Shown here: positions 35,185 to 39,125 of the stretch, in pieces
Position numbering within the stretch: position 1 is the first letter of the stretch
How the letters are laid out: every line of letters starts with the position of its first letter
Source: an uncultured Chromatiaceae bacterium
Lineage (GTDB): Bacteria; Pseudomonadota; Gammaproteobacteria; DRLM01
Assembly (NCBI GenBank): GCA_945787555.1
Contig: CALZJG010000029.1
Location: 1 to 39,125, forward strand
Direction of reading: 5' to 3'
Length of the DNA stretch: 39,125 bases
Position numbers and translations under genes: made by a program
Notes under the pieces: model-generated
Databases searched by the model: none
What the model was told of the DNA's origin: nothing
The model's input: the letters and a program-made list of their open reading frames with translations, nothing else

Positions 35185-36201
35185 ATGAAACCGTCCTTCC
35201 ATCCCCAGCTCGTCAACGGCCCGTGCGGTGACCCGGCGCTGTACGTGGACACGCTATTCGCACGCCGCGCGCTGCTGTTCGACTTGGGCGACATCGCCGC
35301 CCTGGCAGGCCGCAAGCTGTTGCGCATCAGCGATGTATTTATTTCCCACACCCACATGGATCACTGGATCGGCTTCGACCAATTGTTGCGGGTGTGCGTC
35401 GGCCGCGCCAAGACGTTGCGCCTCTATGGGCCGGCCGGCTTCATCGATCAACTCGGACACCGACTGGGCGGCTATAGCTGGAATCTGGTGGAGAATTACG
35501 AGGCGGAATTGGTATTGATTGCAACGGAAGTACTCAGCGAGAGTCAGGCACGGCGCGCCCGCTTTCGCTGCCGTGCCGGATTTCGCCGTGTAGACGAGGG
35601 AGACTTGGCCCTTGAAGCTGGGGAATTATTGACCGAACCTGCTTTTTCTGTGCGCTGCACGCTACTCGATCACAAGATCCCCTGTCTGGCATTCGCGCTG
35701 GAGGAAATGCAGCATGTCAACGTCTGGAAGAGTCGTTTGCAGGAACGTGGCCTGCCAGTCGGACCATGGCTAAACGACTTGAAGCAAGCCGTGCTGAACG
35801 GCAAGCCGCAGGACACCCCCATCCGTATCGCCTGGCGAGATGGCGAAGTTGAACACGAACGTACGCTGCCTTTAGCCGAACTGACGCGCGATCTGCTGCG
35901 CATCGTGCCGGGGCAGAAAATCGCCTATGTAGTGGACGCCGGTTACACACCGAGGAACATCGACAAGATCGTCGCTCTCACCCAGGGTGCGGACATGCTG
36001 TACATCGAAGCACCGTTTCTTCATCAAGACGCGGCGCACGCGGCGGCGCGTTATCACCTCGCCGCGCAACAAGCCGGCACGCTCGCGCGCCTGGCTTGCG
36101 TGCAACGCCTAGTGCCGTTTCATTTCTCGCCGCGCTATGACGATGCGGAACAGCGCTTGACGGCCGAGGTCGAGGCGGCGTTTCGTGGTGAAACGGAATA
36201 G
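35185..36201 (+). CDS. RNase Z-like MBL-fold hydrolase
   Basis: About 338 residues from the ATG at 35185, placed just before the conserved start (FHPQLVNGPCGDPALYV); ATG 35158 and TTG 35131 are alternatives in frame, and none has a strong ribosome site. The protein resembles RNase Z (tRNA 3'-endonuclease) and its relatives. HTHMDHWIGFD near residue 55 is the HxHxDH zinc motif. LLDHKIPCLAFALEE, VVDAGYTPRN and the late PFHFSPRYDD (tRNase Z-type HFSxRY) supply the remaining ligands. The spacing is longer and less conserved than in true RNase Z, so it may be an MBL paralogue rather than the tRNA-processing enzyme. It is cytoplasmic. It converges on the FAD oxidoreductase gene, with a palindromic repeat between them. 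Confidence 0.85.
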   Translation: MKPSFHPQLVNGPCGDPALYVDTLFARRALLFDLGDIAALAGRKLLRISDVFISHTHMDHWIGFDQLLRVCVGRAKTLRLYGPAGFIDQLGHRLGGYSWNLVENYEAELVLIATEVLSESQARRARFRCRAGFRRVDEGDLALEAGELLTEPAFSVRCTLLDHKIPCLAFALEEMQHVNVWKSRLQERGLPVGPWLNDLKQAVLNGKPQDTPIRIAWRDGEVEHERTLPLAELTRDLLRIVPGQKIAYVVDAGYTPRNIDKIVALTQGADMLYIEAPFLHQDAAHAAARYHLAAQQAGTLARLACVQRLVPFHFSPRYDDAEQRLTAEVEAAFRGETE

Positions 36202-36253
36202 TCGCTGGCATCGTCGAGTAGCGTCCAGCGCGGCCACCCAACTTTGCCGCCAC

Positions 36254-36362
36254 TGTCATTCGAATGTAAGGAGAAATTTTGGTCAAAGCAGATAACAACC
36301 AATGGCGTGCGCAGACTGCGCGGCGCCAAGATTTCTCCCTGTGGTCGAAATGACACGAATCG
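36254..36362. repeat. Dispersed palindromic element, copy 3 (diverged)
   Basis: The arms TGTCATTCG (36254-36262) with GGAGAAATTTTGG, and CCAAGATTTCTCC (36326-36338) with CGAAATGACA (36346-36355), match the arms of the copies near 2400 and 8600, while the loop differs. It sits between two convergent genes. Confidence 0.75.
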
Positions 36363-36418
36363 TCCGCAAGACTCTATCTTGCCTCCGGGCGCTCCGTGTC
36401 CTCCGAGGTTCACCAGAT

Positions 36419-39125
36419 TTACAACAACACCCGCTCGATGCCGCCGCGCTTGGCGCGTTCGATGAAGCGTTCCTGCCAACCCTCGCCCAACCATTTGTTG
36501 GCCAGCTCGACCACGATGTAGTCGGTGTCCAAGCCGGTATCGTCGCGGTAGCGTGACAAGCCTTGCTGGCAGGCCGGGCAGGAGGTGAGCATTTTCACAT
36601 TGCCGTTCTTGGCCTTGTCCTCGCCGGTGAGTTGTTGGATGCCCTGGCGCAACTCTTCTTCCTTGCGAAAACGCACTTGGCTGGCGATGTCGGGACGTGA
36701 CACGGCGAAGGTGCCGGCCTCACCACAGCAACGGTCGGACAATTCCACTTGCGCACCGCCCAGCAACTTCGACGCCACCGCCACCGGGTTGTGCGTTTTC
36801 ATGGGCGTGTGGCAAGGATCGTGATACATATAGCGGACGCCGGTCACGTCCTCTAGGCTCACACCCTTCTCCATCAGATATTCATGAATGTCGAGCAAAC
36901 GGCAACCTGGGAAGATGCGCTCGAATTCGTATTTGAGCAACTGATCCATGCAGGTGCCGCAGGAGACGATCACCGTCTTGATGTCGAGATAATTGAGCGT
37001 GTTGGCCATGCGATGGAACAAGACGCGATTATCGGTGCTGATCTGTTTGCCCTTGGCCTCGTCGCCGCCGGAGGTTTGCGGGTAGCCGCAGCACAGATAA
37101 CCGGGCGGCAACACGGTTTGTGCGCCCACTTCATACAAGGTCGCCAGCGTCGCCAAGCCGATTTGGCTGAACAAACGTTCCGAGCCGCAGCCGGGGAAAT
37201 AGAACACCGCCTCCGCGGTGTCGTTGCCTGACGGCGAACTCCGATTGGCCTGGGCCGGATCACGCAGAATGGGAATCGTCTTGGTGTCTTCGGCACCCAG
37301 CAACGCGCGCATGGTCTGCGTGGGCAGCTTGCCGGGCAGCGGCTTTTTCATGAACTGAATCACCTGCGCCTTGATCGGCGGTTTGCCGGTGGTCGCGGCC
37401 GGCCGTTCCTGTTCGCCCCCCAAGCGCAAGCGCTTGGCCACGCGGTAAGCCGTGCGTTGCGCCGCGTAGCCCCACTCGATCATGGTCTTGCGCATGAATT
37501 TGATGGTGGCCGGATCAGTGACATTGAGGAAAGCCATCGATGCCCAAGTGCCGACGTTGGAACGCCGCTGGCCTTGATCCTTGAGGATCTTACGCATGCG
37601 GATCGAGACATCGCCGAAGTCAATGTCCACCGGGCAGGGCGTCAAGCATTTGTGACACACGGTGCAGTGATCCGCGACGTCGTTCATTTCCTCGAAGTGG
37701 CGCACCGAAATGCCGCGCCGTGTTTGTTCCTCGTAGAGGAAGGCTTCGATCATTAAGCCGGTGCCGAGAATCTTATTGCGCGGCGAGTACAGCAAGTTGG
37801 CGCGCGGCACATGCGTGTTGCACACCGGCTTGCACTTTCCGCAACGCAGACAATGCTTGATGTCGTCGTTGAGCTCGCCGAGCTCGCTTTCCTCCAGCAA
37901 CAAAGCTTCTTGCTGCACCAAACGTAATGAGGGCGTGTAAGCGCCCTCCAAGCCCGAGCCGGGCAACAACTTGCCGCGATTGAAATGACCGTGCGGATCG
38001 ATCTTCTGCTTGTAATCCGCGAAGGCCTGCACGGTAGCCGGCTCGAGGTACCGCATCTTGGTGATGCCGATGCCGTGTTCACCGGAGATCACGCCGCCCA
38101 GCGCGCGCGCCAGGTTCATCACGCGATCGACCACGCGGTCGGCCTCGCGCATCATGTGATAGTCGTTGGAGAATACCGGAATATTGGTATGCACATTGCC
38201 GTCGCCGGCGTGCATGTGCAGCGCCACGAACAAGCGGCTGGGACGGATCTCGGCGTGCATGGCATCGAATCGCGTGCGCACGGCCTCGAATTCATGACCG
38301 CCGAAGATTTCCTTCAGCGGCCGTTCCACATCGCCGCGATAGGAAATGCGCAGCTCGCGCCGTAACAGCAATTGCGCGAAAGTCACAGCGGGATGCAGTT
38401 CCGCGCTTGATTGCTGTTGCCAGTCGGTGACCTTCGGTTGCCGGACGGCGGCCTTCGGCTCCAGCAAATGCAACGACTCACCGGCCGGCGTATCCAAGTG
38501 ACTCATGATCGCCGACCAACGCGCGCGTACTTGCGCGATATGGGACCGTGCCGCCTCGCGCTTGGCGGCGACGATGGCACTGGCCTCCTCACTGGCCTCA
38601 TATTCGGGGAATTGCCGGAGCTCCGGTAGATCCCCGGCCAGATACTCATCCACCGCATCCAACATGCGCAGCTTATTGTGCGTGGACTGTTCGATGTTGA
38701 TGCGCTCGATACCTTCTGAATAATCGGCAAGGCGAGCTAGCGGGATCACGACGTCTTCGTTGATCTTGAAGGCGTTGGTATGTGCGGCGATGGCGGCAGT
38801 GCGGGCGCGATCGACCCAAAAACGCCGCCGCGCCTCAGGGCTCACGGCGATGAACCCTTCGCCCTCGCGCCCGTTGGCCAAACCCACTACCGCCGAAGAG
38901 GCCTCCGCCACTTTGTCTTCGTCGTCCCCGGACACATCGATGATCAACACCATCTTGGGCTGTTCACGGCGCGGCGCCTTGGTGCTGTATTTCACCGCAC
39001 GCACATAGCGCTCGTCCAAATGCTCCATGCCGGAGAGCACTACGCCGACACGAGCATCAAGATAGTCCTTGATTTCCACGATCGCCGAGACGGCGCGACG
39101 CAAATCATTGCCGAAGAACTCCAGT
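36419..39125 (-). CDS. FAD-linked oxidase / 4Fe-4S oxidoreductase, C-terminal part (N-terminus beyond window)
   Basis: The frame is open through the right edge (the codons before the TTG at 39103 read LEFFGND), so about 900 C-terminal residues are seen and the FAD-binding N-terminus lies outside. Visible in order are the FAD-oxidase C-terminal domain with HMHAGDGNVHTNIP and GEHGIGITKMRYL (near 38080); two 4Fe-4S motifs, CLRCGKCKPVC (near 37840) and CTVCHKCLTPC (near 37655); and two CCG-type cysteine domains with LCCGYPQ (near 37085) and DRCCGEAG (near 36730). This is the layout of large fused D-lactate/glycolate dehydrogenase-like proteins (the DUF3683 group), which oxidise 2-hydroxy acids and pass electrons to the quinone pool. 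The substrate cannot be assigned. No signal peptide can be judged. Confidence 0.9.
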   Translation of the reverse strand, partial: LEFFGNDLRRAVSAIVEIKDYLDARVGVVLSGMEHLDERYVRAVKYSTKAPRREQPKMVLIIDVSGDDEDKVAEASSAVVGLANGREGEGFIAVSPEARRRFWVDRARTAAIAAHTNAFKINEDVVIPLARLADYSEGIERINIEQSTHNKLRMLDAVDEYLAGDLPELRQFPEYEASEEASAIVAAKREAARSHIAQVRARWSAIMSHLDTPAGESLHLLEPKAAVRQPKVTDWQQQSSAELHPAVTFAQLLLRRELRISYRGDVERPLKEIFGGHEFEAVRTRFDAMHAEIRPSRLFVALHMHAGDGNVHTNIPVFSNDYHMMREADRVVDRVMNLARALGGVISGEHGIGITKMRYLEPATVQAFADYKQKIDPHGHFNRGKLLPGSGLEGAYTPSLRLVQQEALLLEESELGELNDDIKHCLRCGKCKPVCNTHVPRANLLYSPRNKILGTGLMIEAFLYEEQTRRGISVRHFEEMNDVADHCTVCHKCLTPCPVDIDFGDVSIRMRKILKDQGQRRSNVGTWASMAFLNVTDPATIKFMRKTMIEWGYAAQRTAYRVAKRLRLGGEQERPAATTGKPPIKAQVIQFMKKPLPGKLPTQTMRALLGAEDTKTIPILRDPAQANRSSPSGNDTAEAVFYFPGCGSERLFSQIGLATLATLYEVGAQTVLPPGYLCCGYPQTSGGDEAKGKQISTDNRVLFHRMANTLNYLDIKTVIVSCGTCMDQLLKYEFERIFPGCRLLDIHEYLMEKGVSLEDVTGVRYMYHDPCHTPMKTHNPVAVASKLLGGAQVELSDRCCGEAGTFAVSRPDIASQVRFRKEEELRQGIQQLTGEDKAKNGNVKMLTSCPACQQGLSRYRDDTGLDTDYIVVELANKWLGEGWQERFIERAKRGGIERVLL

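Noticed and set aside
482-36201. Three MBL-fold genes as one functional system
   Set aside because: They belong to different branches (beta-CASP, exported hydrolase, RNase Z-like), lie far apart and are not co-oriented, so a shared system is unsupported.

Overview
The window looks like a chromosome segment from a GC-rich gammaproteobacterium with respiratory c-type cytochromes, perhaps near the Chromatiales/Ectothiorhodospiraceae. This rests on family content: a full-length HrpA helicase, MazG, an AgcS symporter, a GlyGly-CTERM protein, a DUF4389 protein, a di-heme peroxidase and a large FAD/Fe-S oxidoreductase. No rRNA, tRNA, CRISPR array or insertion sequence was seen. Genus-level assignment is not possible from the sequence alone.

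Layout. Positions 1-480 hold a lipoprotein start cut by the left edge (minus strand), a perfect 16-bp hairpin and otherwise featureless DNA. From 482 to 6539 the minus strand carries a beta-CASP metallo-beta-lactamase (MBL) protein, a CopD-like membrane protein and hrpA. A secreted MBL hydrolase (6873-8576, plus) faces a TPR-sulfotransferase (8762-10552, minus), followed by mazG (minus). An AgcS symporter and a 1550-residue SBBP/cadherin-like protein with a GlyGly-CTERM tail follow on the plus strand (11569-17823). It converges on a minus-strand cluster read from 23038 down to 17828: di-heme cytochrome c peroxidase, DUF99 protein (4-bp overlap), a large PilZ-like protein, a DUF4389 membrane protein and a tetraheme cytochrome with a metallophosphatase-like N-terminus. 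Divergent to it are an outer-membrane-type protein and an SNase-fold nuclease (23110-24194).

The most unusual part is 24232-34566 on the minus strand. A roughly 3036-residue secreted, repeat-built surface protein ends in a ~150-residue module with a Cx9C pair and a conserved final motif (FxAV[KQ]N at the stop). The next gene downstream is a small secreted protein that is almost only this module. Beyond it lies a decayed third copy with in-frame stops. The giant gene contains a ~1.9-kb internal duplication and a composition break just before the terminal module, suggesting modular assembly. The right end holds an RNase Z-like MBL protein and the C-terminal ~900 residues of an FAD/4Fe-4S oxidoreductase cut by the window edge.

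Three copies of a palindromic dispersed element (about 2374-2520, 8565-8694, 36254-36362) sit in the gaps between genes. One supplies the last codons of the secreted MBL gene; another creates a false N-terminal extension on the CopD-like gene.
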